A stretch of DNA of 64,000 bases from Thermus islandicus DSM 21543 (GTDB lineage Bacteria > Deinococcota > Deinococci > Deinococcales > Thermaceae), in the NCBI RefSeq assembly GCF_000421625.1, contig NZ_ATXJ01000005.1:51129-115128 (forward strand), in the 5' to 3' direction. Both the position numbers and the translations under genes were made by a program. The first letter of the stretch is position 1. Every line of letters begins with the position of its first letter. Of this stretch, positions 16,260-27,585 are shown one piece after another. Under the pieces are notes generated by a model. The model saw only the letters and a program-made list of their open reading frames with translations. It ran no database searches and was not told the DNA's origin.

Positions 16260-16915
16260 CGCTCCACCGGGAGGCCTGCTCCCATCCAGGCGTAGGTGCC
16301 GCCCTCGAGGTTGTAGATCCTGTCCCCGGGGAAGCCCTGTTGCACCAAAAAGTCGGCGGCCACCCCGGAGCGGTTTCCCGAGTTGCACACCAGGAGGATG
16401 GGCCGGTCCTGGGGAAGCTCGGAAAGCCTCTGGGGCAAGGTGGAGAGGGGGATGTTCACCGCGCCCGGCACGTGGCCCTCCCCGTACTCCCACGCCTCCC
16501 GCACGTCCACCACAAAGGCCTCCTGCAAAAGCCGTGCCGCCTCGTGGGGTCCTACCTCCTTAAAGGGCGTGGCGGTGTAGCCCACCTCCACGGGGGTGGT
16601 GTCCACGGGAAGCCCGGCCCGGTACCAGCGCACGATCCCGCCCTCCAGGTTCAAAACGTTTGAGTACCCCTGCCCCGCGAGCCACGCCGCCGCCTGCCAC
16701 GAGCGGTTCCCCGTGCGGCAGTAGAGGACCACGGGGGTGTCCTTGGGGATCTCCCCGTGGCGGGCCATGAACTCCGAAAGGGGGAGGAGCCTCGCCCCCG
16801 GGATCCTGGCCTGGGCGTACTCCTCCACCTCCCGCACGTCAACGAAGGGCACTCCTTGGTCGTAGAGCTTTTTGGCCTCTTCCGGGCTTAGGTCTTTGAC
16901 CTGGGTCTCGTACAT
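16256..16915 (-). CDS. tandem-domain rhodanese (sulfurtransferase)
   Basis: This 219-residue protein has two complete rhodanese domains, each with an active-site Cys loop: YCRTGNRS near residue 67 and VCNSGNRS near residue 180. Both have the preceding DVRE strand and HVPGA/RIPGA motif, so both look catalytic. It would carry persulfide sulfur between donors and acceptors. It lies between the persulfide-dioxygenase-like gene and the TauE exporter in one operon. Confidence 0.92.
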   Translation of the reverse strand: MYETQVKDLSPEEAKKLYDQGVPFVDVREVEEYAQARIPGARLLPLSEFMARHGEIPKDTPVVLYCRTGNRSWQAAAWLAGQGYSNVLNLEGGIVRWYRAGLPVDTTPVEVGYTATPFKEVGPHEAARLLQEAFVVDVREAWEYGEGHVPGAVNIPLSTLPQRLSELPQDRPILLVCNSGNRSGVAADFLVQQGFPGDRIYNLEGGTYAWMGAGLPVER

Positions 16916-16936
16916 GGCTGGCCTCCTTCCTACGTC

Positions 16937-18373
16937 TTAGGCCTCCACCAACTCCTCGCCCTTCACCACCGGGAAGCCTGCCTCCTGCCAGGCCCTTATC
17001 CCCCCGGTGAGGTTAATGGCGTTCCGGAAGCCTTGGGCGAGGAGAGCGCTGATGGCGGTGCTGGAGCGGTCGCCCCCCAAGCAGTGGACGATGAGGGGGC
17101 GGTCCTTGGGAAGCTTGTCCAGGTGGGCCAGGACGCGGCCTGCGTGGAGGTTCAGGGCCCCGGGGATGTGCCCGGCCAGGTACTCGTCCCGCCCCCGGAC
17201 GTCCAGGATGCGGGCCTCTCCCTTCTCCCAGAGGGTCTTGGCCTCCCGGGCCGTGATCTGGGGGACGGTTTCCAGCTCGCCCTCCGCGTACCCCTCGAGG
17301 CCCGGGATGTACCCCACCACCTGGTCCAGCCCGATGCGGAGGAGGGCCCGGGTGAGGTTTTCCACCTGGCTCGGGTGGGCGAGGAGGACGAGGGGGCGGT
17401 CATAGGGCAGAAGCCAGCCTGCCCAAGTGGAGAAGTTCTTCCCCGCGGGGATGTTGATGCTCCCTTGGAGGTGGCCTCCGGCGAAGGCGAACTTGTCCCG
17501 AGTGTCCACCAGGATGGCCCCTTCCGTGAGCCAGCGCTCAAACTGGCTCTTGGTGAGGCGGCCCGGGTGAGGGATGCCTCCTAGGATGGGCATCCCGTCC
17601 CGGTTCAGCCGCTTCATCTCCTTGAAGTAGGTGGGGGCCTCGGGCTGACCCTGAAGGAGGGCTCGCACGAAGCCCTCCTCGTCGTTCCGCTCCAGGTACT
17701 CGGCCCACCAGGCGTGGCGGCGCTCGTAGCCCACGGTGGTGGCGGGAAGGGCCCCAAGGGCCTTGCCGCAGGCCGAGCCCGCCCCATGGCCGGGCCAGAC
17801 TTGGACATGGTCCGGCAGGGTGAGGAACTTCTCCTTAAGGCTCTTAAACATCCGCCTTGCCCCCGGGACCGCCGTGCCCCGGATCCCCGCCGCCTCCTCC
17901 AGGAGGTCGGGCCGCCCCACATCCCCCACGAAGACGAAGTCCCCGGTAAGGAAGAGGAGGGGCTCCTCGGTCACCGCCCCGTCCGCCACCAAGAAGGAGA
18001 GGTGCTCCGGGGTGTGGCCCGGAGTGTGCACCGCCTTCACCCGGATGTTCCCTACCCGGAACTCGTCCCCGTCCTTAAGGAGGACGTAGGAGAAGCCCTC
18101 GAGGCCCTTGTACTTCCAGGTTTCATCCCCCTCGTCGGAGAGGTAGAGGGTAGCCCCTGTGGCCCTGGCCAGTTCCCGGGCCCCCGAGAGGTAGTCGGCG
18201 TGGATGTGGGTTTCGGCCACGGCGGTGATGCGGAGGCCCAGGCTCTGGGCGAGCTCCAGGTAGACGTCCACGTCCCGCCTGGGGTCCACCACCAAGGCCT
18301 CCCCGGTGGCGGCGCAGCCCAGGAGGTAGCTCATCTGCGCGAGGCCTTCCTCGTAAATCTGACGGAAGATCAT
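16937..18373 (-). CDS. persulfide dioxygenase-like MBL-fold protein with two rhodanese domains
   Basis: This 478-residue protein joins an ETHE1-like metallo-beta-lactamase domain (residues 1-250) to two rhodanese domains. The metal site is in THIHADYLSGA, HTPGHTPEHL and the LTGDFVFVGDVGRPD strand; such enzymes oxidise persulfide to sulfite with Fe2+ and O2. The first rhodanese domain has lost its Cys (LLAHPSQ) and is probably structural. The second has HCLGGDRSS. The ATG at 18373 follows GGAGGTGAAGGC. It is first in the operon and has a good sigma-A promoter with an embedded palindrome at 18414-18442. Confidence 0.9.
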   Translation of the reverse strand: MIFRQIYEEGLAQMSYLLGCAATGEALVVDPRRDVDVYLELAQSLGLRITAVAETHIHADYLSGARELARATGATLYLSDEGDETWKYKGLEGFSYVLLKDGDEFRVGNIRVKAVHTPGHTPEHLSFLVADGAVTEEPLLFLTGDFVFVGDVGRPDLLEEAAGIRGTAVPGARRMFKSLKEKFLTLPDHVQVWPGHGAGSACGKALGALPATTVGYERRHAWWAEYLERNDEEGFVRALLQGQPEAPTYFKEMKRLNRDGMPILGGIPHPGRLTKSQFERWLTEGAILVDTRDKFAFAGGHLQGSINIPAGKNFSTWAGWLLPYDRPLVLLAHPSQVENLTRALLRIGLDQVVGYIPGLEGYAEGELETVPQITAREAKTLWEKGEARILDVRGRDEYLAGHIPGALNLHAGRVLAHLDKLPKDRPLIVHCLGGDRSSTAISALLAQGFRNAINLTGGIRAWQEAGFPVVKGEELVEA

Positions 18374-18413
18374 GCCTTCACCTCCGGCAAGGGACCTCTG
18401 TCCCTCGGGGGCC

Positions 18414-18442
18414 AGTATACCCATGGGGGGTAATGGTGTCAA
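18414..18442 (-). promoter_or_regulatory. sigma-A promoter of the persulfide operon with CsoR/CstR-like operator
   Basis: On the minus strand TTGACA (18442-18437), a 17-nt spacer and TATACT (18419-18414) form a near-consensus promoter. The spacer and -10 box contain TACCCCCCATGGGTA (18432-18418), an imperfect palindrome of the TACCC-N-GGGTA type known for CsoR/CstR repressors. Assignment to that family is inferred from the motif and the sulfur genes. Confidence 0.65.
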
Positions 18443-18490
18443 GGTGGGGGAACGTGAAAGAGCGCTCTATCCCCGTACGCCTTTGTCTGG

Positions 18491-18527
18491 TATAGTGAAA
18501 GCCTGGAGGTACCCCTACCGGGGTATT
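18491..18527 (+). promoter_or_regulatory. extended -10 promoter and second CsoR/CstR-like operator
   Basis: TGG-TATAGT (-10 at 18491-18496, with an upstream TG) has no clear -35 box. The perfect palindrome TACCCC-TACC-GGGGTA (18512-18527) lies just after the expected transcription start and before the disulfide oxidoreductase gene. It mirrors the palindrome in the divergent promoter, so one repressor may control both operons. Confidence 0.6.
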
Positions 18528-18539
18528 CCGGAGGTGAGC

Positions 18540-19229
18540 ATGGCGCTTTTAGGACCGAAGGAGCAAGAGATCGTGCGGGAACGGCTTGCCGACCTCAGCC
18601 GGGACGTGGAGATGGTGCTCTTTACCGACTCCTCCACCCTCATCGCCCCGGGCAAGGAGCCCTGCCTGTACTGCAAGGAGACGAAGCAGCTTCTGGAGGA
18701 GCTCGTGGGCCTCTCCGAAAAGCTCCACCTGGTGGTCCACGACCTGGCCACCCCGGAAGGAAAGGAGAAGGCCCAGGCGTATAAGGTGGAGGCTGCCCCC
18801 ACCCTGATCCTCCGGGAGAAGGGTTCGGAGGCCATCAACCTCCGCTACCGGGGGATCCCGGCGGGGTACGAGTTCGCAAGCCTCCTGGAGGACATTGAGA
18901 TGCTGGGCCGCGACGGCCACGGCCTGCCAGAAAACGTGGTTCAGGAGCTCAACAGTCTCCCGGAAGAGGTGGTCCTCCAGGTCTTTGTCACCCCCACCTG
19001 CCCCTACTGCCCGCAGGCGGTGCGCACGGCCCACCGCCTGGCCTACGCTTCCCCTAAGGTGTGGGGCGAGATGATTGAGGCCAACGAGTTCCCTGCCCTT
19101 TCTGACCGCTACCACATCCACGGCGTGCCCGACACCGTCATCAACCACGGCAAGGAGCGTATTCTTGGGGCGCAGCCCCTCTCCCAGTTCCTCCAAGCCA
19201 TCCAAAGGGCTGTGGGGGTGAGGGCCTAG
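18540..19229 (+). CDS. glutaredoxin-like protein disulfide oxidoreductase (two thioredoxin folds)
   Basis: This 229-residue protein resembles the PDO proteins of thermophiles. The first fold has CLYC near residue 41, the second CPYC near residue 158 (VTPTCPYCPQAV). Both CxxC pairs are intact, with cis-Pro segments EAAPTLIL and GVPDTVIN. It could reduce disulfides or accept persulfide sulfur. It starts a three-gene plus-strand operon with a rhodanese lipoprotein and a TlpA-like protein; GGAGGTGAGC precedes the ATG. Confidence 0.9.
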   Translation: MALLGPKEQEIVRERLADLSRDVEMVLFTDSSTLIAPGKEPCLYCKETKQLLEELVGLSEKLHLVVHDLATPEGKEKAQAYKVEAAPTLILREKGSEAINLRYRGIPAGYEFASLLEDIEMLGRDGHGLPENVVQELNSLPEEVVLQVFVTPTCPYCPQAVRTAHRLAYASPKVWGEMIEANEFPALSDRYHIHGVPDTVINHGKERILGAQPLSQFLQAIQRAVGVRA

Positions 19230-19230
19230 G

Positions 19231-19608
19231 ATGACCCGCCGCGCCCTCCTTGGCCTTCTCGCCCTTCCCTTAGTCCTCGCCGCCTGTGGGCCTAAGGGAA
19301 GCTACCAGAACGTGGACCCAGGGGAGCTTTACCGGGCCCTGGAGTCCGGAGCCTGGGTGGTGGACGTGCGCACCCCCCAGGAGTTCGCCCAGGGCCACGT
19401 CCCGGGCGCGGTGAACCTGCCCCTTCAGGAGATCGCCGCCTGGGCCGACAGGCTTCCCAAGGACAAGCCCGTGTACCTCTACTGCCACAGCGGCAACCGG
19501 AGCCGCCAGGCGGCGGAGTTTCTCAAGAAGAAGGGGTACACCAACCTTTACAACGTGGTGGGGGGTGTCCTGGCCATAGAGCGGGCCGGTTACCCCCTGG
19601 TGCGGTAG
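19231..19608 (+). CDS. rhodanese-domain lipoprotein
   Basis: This 125-residue protein has a lipoprotein signal (hydrophobic stretch ending LAAC, with the lipidated Cys at residue 19) and a single rhodanese domain with VDVRTPQEFAQGHVPGAVNLP. The active-site loop is YCHSGNRS. It is therefore a membrane-anchored sulfurtransferase facing outside. It follows the preceding gene after one base and abuts the TlpA-like gene without a gap. Confidence 0.9.
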   Translation: MTRRALLGLLALPLVLAACGPKGSYQNVDPGELYRALESGAWVVDVRTPQEFAQGHVPGAVNLPLQEIAAWADRLPKDKPVYLYCHSGNRSRQAAEFLKKKGYTNLYNVVGGVLAIERAGYPLVR

Positions 19609-20397
19609 ATGGACGCCTTGCAGGTGGGCCCCCTTGCCATCCCCTGGGTCCGCCTCCAGGTGGCCCTGGCCCTTTTGGTCCTCTGGGGAGCGGCGGAGGT
19701 TCTGGCGAGGAGGACGGACCGGAGGCTTGCTAGCTGGGGCCAGAACGCTGTATGGGTAGGCCTTCTTGGGGCGCGGCTTGGCTTTGTGCTGGAAAACGCC
19801 TCGGTTTACGCCAAGGACCCCCTCTCGGTCCTCTACGTCTGGCAGGGGGGGTTTGACCCCTGGTGGGGTATCTTGGCAGGGGGAGGCTACACGCTCATGA
19901 CCTTGCCCAAGCACCTATGGCGGTACGCCCTTCTGGCCGGGGCGGCGGCCCTTTTGGCCGCAGGCCTCCTTATGGGCCGGAGGGGAACGGAAGGAGAAAG
20001 GCTTCCCAACCTCGTCCTCCCCGCCCTGGGGGGGGCGGAGGTACGGCTTGGGGACTTCCAGGGGAAGCCCTTGATCCTCAACGCCTGGGCCACCTGGTGC
20101 CCGCCCTGCAGGCGGGAGCTCCCCATGATGGCGCGCCTCGCCCGGGAGAACCCGGACGTCCACTTCGTCTTCGTGAGCCAGGGGGAAGGTCCCCTGGCGG
20201 TGCGAAACTTCTTGGAGGCGGAGGGCATAGAGGCCCAGTGGGTCCTCCTGGACCCCGAGACCAAGCTCTCCCAGGCCCTGGGGGTGCAGGGCCTCCCCAC
20301 CACCTTCTTCTTTGACCGGGAAGGCCGCTTGGTGGCCCGGCACCTAGGAGAGCTTTCCGAGGCCCTCCTGCTCGGCTACCTCCGGGCTTTGCGCTAG
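19609..20397 (+). CDS. TlpA-like thioredoxin with an Lgt-like N-terminal membrane domain
   Basis: Residues 1-125 form about four membrane segments. They include GARLGFVLENASVYAKDP and VWQGGFDPWWGILAGG, which resemble the prolipoprotein diacylglyceryl transferase (Lgt) core, but the catalytic SFHGG is replaced by DPWWG, so Lgt activity is unlikely. Residues 130-262 are a thioredoxin fold with the active site ATWCPPCRRELP and cis-Pro in GLPTTFFF, placed on the outer face. It probably feeds electrons to the lipoprotein rhodanese or to other exported thiols. The end overlaps the convergent spoVR gene by 4 bp. Confidence 0.82.
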   Translation: MDALQVGPLAIPWVRLQVALALLVLWGAAEVLARRTDRRLASWGQNAVWVGLLGARLGFVLENASVYAKDPLSVLYVWQGGFDPWWGILAGGGYTLMTLPKHLWRYALLAGAAALLAAGLLMGRRGTEGERLPNLVLPALGGAEVRLGDFQGKPLILNAWATWCPPCRRELPMMARLARENPDVHFVFVSQGEGPLAVRNFLEAEGIEAQWVLLDPETKLSQALGVQGLPTTFFFDREGRLVARHLGELSEALLLGYLRALR

Positions 20398-21764
20398 CCC
20401 ACGGAGATCACGGTCTCCTTGCCCGCCGCCACCGTCTTCAGGTGCACGGGTCGGCCCCAGAGGCGCCGCAGGTTCTCCAGGACGGCCCGCGTCTTCCTCA
20501 GGTCCAGCTCCACCCCTTCATAGAGATGTTGCAGATAGAGCTCGCCCCGGTTGGCGTGGTTGGCGTCCAAAAGCTCCACGATGGGGTAGCCCAGGTTGGT
20601 CAGGCGGAAGAGCAGGGCCTGCTTGGCCTCGGCGAAGCGGGGCAAGTCCTCAGGGGCGAGGAGGCGCTGGCGCAGGGCGAACTCGGGGGTGAGGAATTCC
20701 TCCAGGAAGGAGATGTCGGTGTGCACGGTACGCACCTGGAAAAGTTTCCTCCTCCCTTCTCCCGCAGGCCTTTCGTAGCGAAGCCTTTCCCCTAAGGGCA
20801 GGGCCTCGTACTCGGGGCCGAAGCGGCCTTTATCCCACCGCTCCTCCACCTCCTGGAGGAGGAAGTACCCCAGGCGGTAGGGATTGAAGCCATGGGCGGC
20901 GAGGAGGCCCGACTGGAGCTCGGCGAACTCCAGGGCCTCCTCGGGGTTGAGGAGGGGCAGGAGGAGCTTCGTGTGCCAGTAGGTGGCCCAGCCCTCGTTG
21001 AGGATCTTGGTGGCTGCCTGCGGGGCGTAGTAGAGGCTCTCCTCCCGGATGATTTCCAGGATGCCCTTCTGCCAGGGGGCCAGGGGGGCGTGCCAGGCCA
21101 GGAAGCCCAGGATGTCCCGCGTGGGCTTGGGGGGGAGGGGCCTTGGGCTTGCCCCCTCCTCCGCCTCCTTGGGGGGCTCGGGCGGGGGGTTCACGTAGGG
21201 GTCCAGGTAGGGGCGGACAGGGAGGCGCCCTTTGGGCCTCTCCTCCTCCCCCTCCTCCGGCCTCTGGATGTAGGGGGCGTGGGGGTCTATCAGGTTCTCC
21301 AGGGAGAGGGCCATGTCCAAAAACTCCTCCACGCTCCTCGCCCCGTGCCGCTCCATGGCCTTTTCCACGTAGGCGGCGTGGTGGGCCATCTCCGAGAGCA
21401 TGTCCTTGGGGGTGGGCCGGAAGGCCAGGTTGTTCTGGAAGAAGTCGGCGTGGGCGTAGACGTGGGCCATGACGAGCTTTTGGGCGAGGAGGGTGTTGCC
21501 CTTGAGGAGGTAGGCGTGCACCGGGCGGGTGTTGACCACGAGCTCGTAGATGCGCCCGAGGCCGTAACGGTACACCTCCCGCTGGCGCAAATACTCGCTC
21601 CCCCAGCGCCAGTGGGGGTAGCGGCGGGGAAAGCCCCCGTAGGCCGCCAGCATGGCCATCTCCTCCGGCCCCACTTCCTCAAAGAGCACGGGGGGGAAGG
21701 TAAGCCCCTCCGCCAAGGCCCTTTCCTGAAGGCGCTCGGCCCAGTAGCGTAACTCCTTACGCAC
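20394..21764 (-). CDS. SpoVR family protein
   Basis: This 456-residue cytoplasmic protein matches SpoVR/YcgB: YPHWRWGSEYLRQREVY near residue 50, LVMAHVYAHADFFQNN near residue 115, and EGWATYWHTKLL near residue 270. The C-terminal LELLDANHANRGELYLQH is altered here to VELLDANHANRGELYLQH. Biochemical function is unknown. It is the last gene of the prkA-yhbH-spoVR cluster, which is conserved across bacteria and linked to stationary-phase or nutrient stress. Confidence 0.92.
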   Translation of the reverse strand: MRKELRYWAERLQERALAEGLTFPPVLFEEVGPEEMAMLAAYGGFPRRYPHWRWGSEYLRQREVYRYGLGRIYELVVNTRPVHAYLLKGNTLLAQKLVMAHVYAHADFFQNNLAFRPTPKDMLSEMAHHAAYVEKAMERHGARSVEEFLDMALSLENLIDPHAPYIQRPEEGEEERPKGRLPVRPYLDPYVNPPPEPPKEAEEGASPRPLPPKPTRDILGFLAWHAPLAPWQKGILEIIREESLYYAPQAATKILNEGWATYWHTKLLLPLLNPEEALEFAELQSGLLAAHGFNPYRLGYFLLQEVEERWDKGRFGPEYEALPLGERLRYERPAGEGRRKLFQVRTVHTDISFLEEFLTPEFALRQRLLAPEDLPRFAEAKQALLFRLTNLGYPIVELLDANHANRGELYLQHLYEGVELDLRKTRAVLENLRRLWGRPVHLKTVAAGKETVISVG

Positions 21765-21765
21765 C

Positions 21766-22805
21766 TCACCCTCCCAGAAGCCGCCTCAGGGCCAGGGGCA
21801 GGTCCTCCCGGCCCCGCACCTCCACCGCCCTAAGCCCTTCCCGCTCCCCGAAGGCCTCCTCCACCTCCAGGAGGAAGCGCCCCTGGCCGTAGGGCCCCTG
21901 GACCTGGGCGTAGCCGTAGAGGGCGAGGCCTGGGAGGAGGCGGCCCAGGGCCTCGAGGGCCAAAGGTGTGTCCCCCTGCCAGTTCTCCCCGTCGGAGAAG
22001 TGGTAGAGGTAGCGGTTGTAGAAGGCCTCGGGGTAAGCCTTAAGGATCTCCTCCGCCAGGAGGAGGGCGCTGGAGAGCCGGGTTCCGCCCCCCTCCCGGG
22101 CCCTGAAGAACTCCTCCTCCGGGACCTCCCAGGCTTCGGCGTCGTGGAGGAGGTAGCGCCTTTCCAGCCTGGGGAAGTGGCGCCGGATCCAGAGGGTGAT
22201 CCAGAAGGAGAGGGTCTTGACCAGCCCGAGCTCCTCCTCCCGCATGCTCCCGGAGACGTCCAGGGCGAAGAGGACCACCGCCTGAGCGTGGGGCCTAGGC
22301 CGGGTCTTCGGGGCCTTGTAGCGCAGGTCCTCCCGCTCGGGAACGAGCCTCGGGTCCTCCTCCCGGTAGTGGCCGGAAAGGAGGCTCCGCTTGAGGCTCT
22401 CCTTGAGGGTGCGGCGCACGTGTCGGAGGCCTCGGGGGCCCTTCCTGGCGATGGTGGTGTAGCGGAGGGCCTCCTCCGTCACCTCTCCTTCGCCCTTGGG
22501 CCGGAGGTGGGGAAGCCTCAGGGCCTCCCCCACCAGGTCCAAGAACTCCTCCAGCTCCAGCTCGGCCACGGGGATGTGCCCCCCCGGGCCCAGGCCCTCC
22601 GACCCCGGCCCTGCCCCCAAGGGGCCTTCCCCCAGGGGCTCGCCGTAGACGATCTTGGGCACCTCCAGCTGGGGGAGGGGAATGGAGACGAGGCGCCCCT
22701 CGAGCTGGCCCAGAAGCTCCTCCCGGGTCAGGAACTCCCGGGCCCGTTTCTTCACCTCGCCTCGGACGATCTCCTTAAAGCGCTGGAGATCGCGCTCAAT
22801 GGGCC

Positions 22806-22809
<4 letters not shown>
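21766..22809 (-). CDS. YhbH/YeaH family (DUF444) VWA-like protein
   Basis: This 347-residue protein has IERDLQRFKEIVRGEVK at the N-terminus and a von Willebrand A-like domain from about residue 175, with the MIDAS motif FALDVSGSMREEE and YHFSDGENW. The GGTRLSSAL segment supplies the MIDAS Thr. It probably acts together with PrkA and SpoVR, whose genes flank it (4-bp overlap with prkA, one base before spoVR). Confidence 0.93.
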
Positions 22810-25994
<3,185 letters not shown>

Positions 25995-26116
25995 GGATGC
26001 CCTCCCTTCATAGTCCCTTGGATAGGCTTTGGGCCATTTTACCACGGGGTTCGGGGAGAATGTGGCCTGCCTTTCCCTGCCTTGGCCCAAGCCCCGCTTT
26101 AGGCCCCGGTAGGGCA

Positions 26117-26199
26117 GCGCGGCCAAGCCCCAAAAGGGCCTCCTTACCGCGAAACCAACGTGCGGACACTTAGCGCAGGAACCCAAAGCAAAGGGTTTT
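26117..26199. repeat. mosaic intergenic repeat, full-length copy (modules 1-2-3)
   Basis: The plus strand carries three modules: CGCGGCCAAGCCCCAAAAGG (module 1), CGTGCGGACACTTAG (module 2) and GCAGGAACCCAAAGCAAAGG (module 3). Modules 1 and 2 recur at 30111-30180 and modules 1 and 3 at 43122-43160. It fills the gap between prkA and the CPBP gene and touches the latter's stop. The rest of 25995-26197 holds only the prkA ribosome binding site. Confidence 0.75.
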
Positions 26200-26749
26200 A
26201 GGAACCGTACCAGGCCTGGTAGAAGCCCCGGGCGTTGTGGAGGATGTGGGCCAGGATCCCGGGCAGGAGGCTTCCCGTGAGGAGGTAGGCCAGGCCGAAG
26301 AGGAGGCCGGCCGCCCCCGTGTAGAGGGGATAGGCGAAGGCCTTCCGAGGGGCAGGGTGGAGGAGGGCAAAGAGGAGGGCCTGGAGGACCACCGCCCAGG
26401 CCCCGAGCTTCAGGAAGAGGAGGGATTGCACCAACCCGCGGAAGAACACCTCCTCCGCCACCCCGGAGAGGAGGGCCAGGAGGAGGAGGGCAGGGGGCCC
26501 CGTGCCCGCTTCCCTTAGGGCCCGAAGGAGCTCGCGATGGAGCGCCTCCGCCTCCCGGAAGGAGGTGGGGAAGAGGTGCTGGAACAGGGCCTCGAGGCCC
26601 CCCAAGGCCACGAGGAGGCCCAGGGCCAGGAGGGGGTCCCGCACGGGGTGCCCCGCCCCCAGGGGTAGGCCCAGGAGGAGCGCCCCCGAGGTCCCCACAA
26701 GGAGAAGGCCCCCCTGCAGGAGGAGAAGGAGGCGCCAGGGGCGGGGCAC
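26198..26749 (-). CDS. CPBP-family intramembrane metalloprotease
   Basis: This 183-residue membrane protein has about six helices and the CPBP/Abi motifs: SGVAEEVFFRGLVQ near residue 115 (Glu-Glu-x3-Arg), LLFALLHPAP (motif 2 His), and GILAHILHNARG (motif 3). The role is unknown; relatives act in prenyl-protein processing or bacteriocin immunity. Its stop lies inside the intergenic repeat and its ATG overlaps the Lrp gene stop. Confidence 0.87.
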   Translation of the reverse strand: MPRPWRLLLLLQGGLLLVGTSGALLLGLPLGAGHPVRDPLLALGLLVALGGLEALFQHLFPTSFREAEALHRELLRALREAGTGPPALLLLALLSGVAEEVFFRGLVQSLLFLKLGAWAVVLQALLFALLHPAPRKAFAYPLYTGAAGLLFGLAYLLTGSLLPGILAHILHNARGFYQAWYGS

Positions 26750-27027
26750 TACTCCGGTCCTAAGGAGAAGCCTTGGTCCAGGAGCCGCCTGGGGTAGGCG
26801 CGGAAGGCCAGGAGGGTCTCCGTGCGCTCCACCCCCTCCAGGGCCAGGATGCCCTGGGTTACGGCGTCGTCCAGCTCCTCGAGGTCCTTGAGCCGGAGGA
26901 GGGCCACCAGGTCGTAGGGCCCGGTCACGGAGTAGACCTCGGCCACCTGGGGAAGCTCGGCGATGGCCTCCCCTAGGGCCTGGATCGCCCGCCCCTGGGC
27001 GCGGATAAGGACGAAGGCCGTGATCAC
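26749..27027 (-). CDS. stand-alone Lrp/AsnC ligand-binding (RAM) domain protein
   Basis: This 92-residue protein is a single RAM domain with no [36 protein letters not shown] and IEGV-like [18 protein letters not shown]. Such proteins bind amino acids or modulate full-length Lrp partners. The GTG start is preferred because TATCAT lies exactly 6 nt upstream (leaderless pattern), although GGAGGG fills that space. The antisense frame continues far upstream, but that is a shadow of the carboxylase gene. Confidence 0.85.
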   Translation of the reverse strand: MITAFVLIRAQGRAIQALGEAIAELPQVAEVYSVTGPYDLVALLRLKDLEELDDAVTQGILALEGVERTETLLAFRAYPRRLLDQGFSLGPE

Positions 27028-27078
27028 CCCTCCATGATAAGGGCGGGGGGTGGCCGCCGCGGTATCCTGGTGGCGGCC

Positions 27079-27561
27079 ATGCGGCGCGTGGAGCTCTTCA
27101 CCGATGGGGCCTGCCTGGGCAACCCCGGCCCTGGGGGGTGGGCGGCCCTTCTCCGCTTCAACGCCCACGAAAAGCTCCTCTCCGGGGGGGAGGCCTGCAC
27201 CACCAACAACCGCATGGAGCTCACCGCCGCCATCCAGGGCCTCAAGGCCCTCAAGGAGCCCTGCGAGGTGGACCTCTACACCGACAGCCAGTACCTGAGG
27301 AAGGCCTTCACGGAGGGGTGGCTTTCCCGGTGGCGGCAGCATCGCTGGAGGACGGCGGACGGCAGCCCAGTGAAGAACCGGGACCTCTGGGAGGCGCTCC
27401 TTACCGCCATGGCGCCCCACCGGGTGCGCCTCCACTTCGTGGAGGGGCACGCCGGCCACCCGGAGAACGAGCGGGTGGACCGGGAGGCCAGGCGCCAGGC
27501 CCGGGCCCAGCCCAGGGTGCCCTGCCCGCCGCCCCAGGTTTCCACGCTTTTCCACGGATAG
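27079..27561 (+). CDS. rnhA: ribonuclease HI
   Basis: This degrades the RNA strand of RNA-DNA hybrids. The 160-residue protein has the four acidic residues of the active site: Asp in [16 protein letters not shown] (residue 8), Glu in [13 protein letters not shown], Asp in [13 protein letters not shown], and Asp in [12 protein letters not shown], plus the basic handle [16 protein letters not shown]. The ATG at 27079 starts directly before the domain. It is divergent from the Lrp gene. Confidence 0.95.
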   Translation: MRRVELFTDGACLGNPGPGGWAALLRFNAHEKLLSGGEACTTNNRMELTAAIQGLKALKEPCEVDLYTDSQYLRKAFTEGWLSRWRQHRWRTADGSPVKNRDLWEALLTAMAPHRVRLHFVEGHAGHPENERVDREARRQARAQPRVPCPPPQVSTLFHG

Positions 27562-27585
27562 GCAGAAAAGCGTTACAATTGGGCC

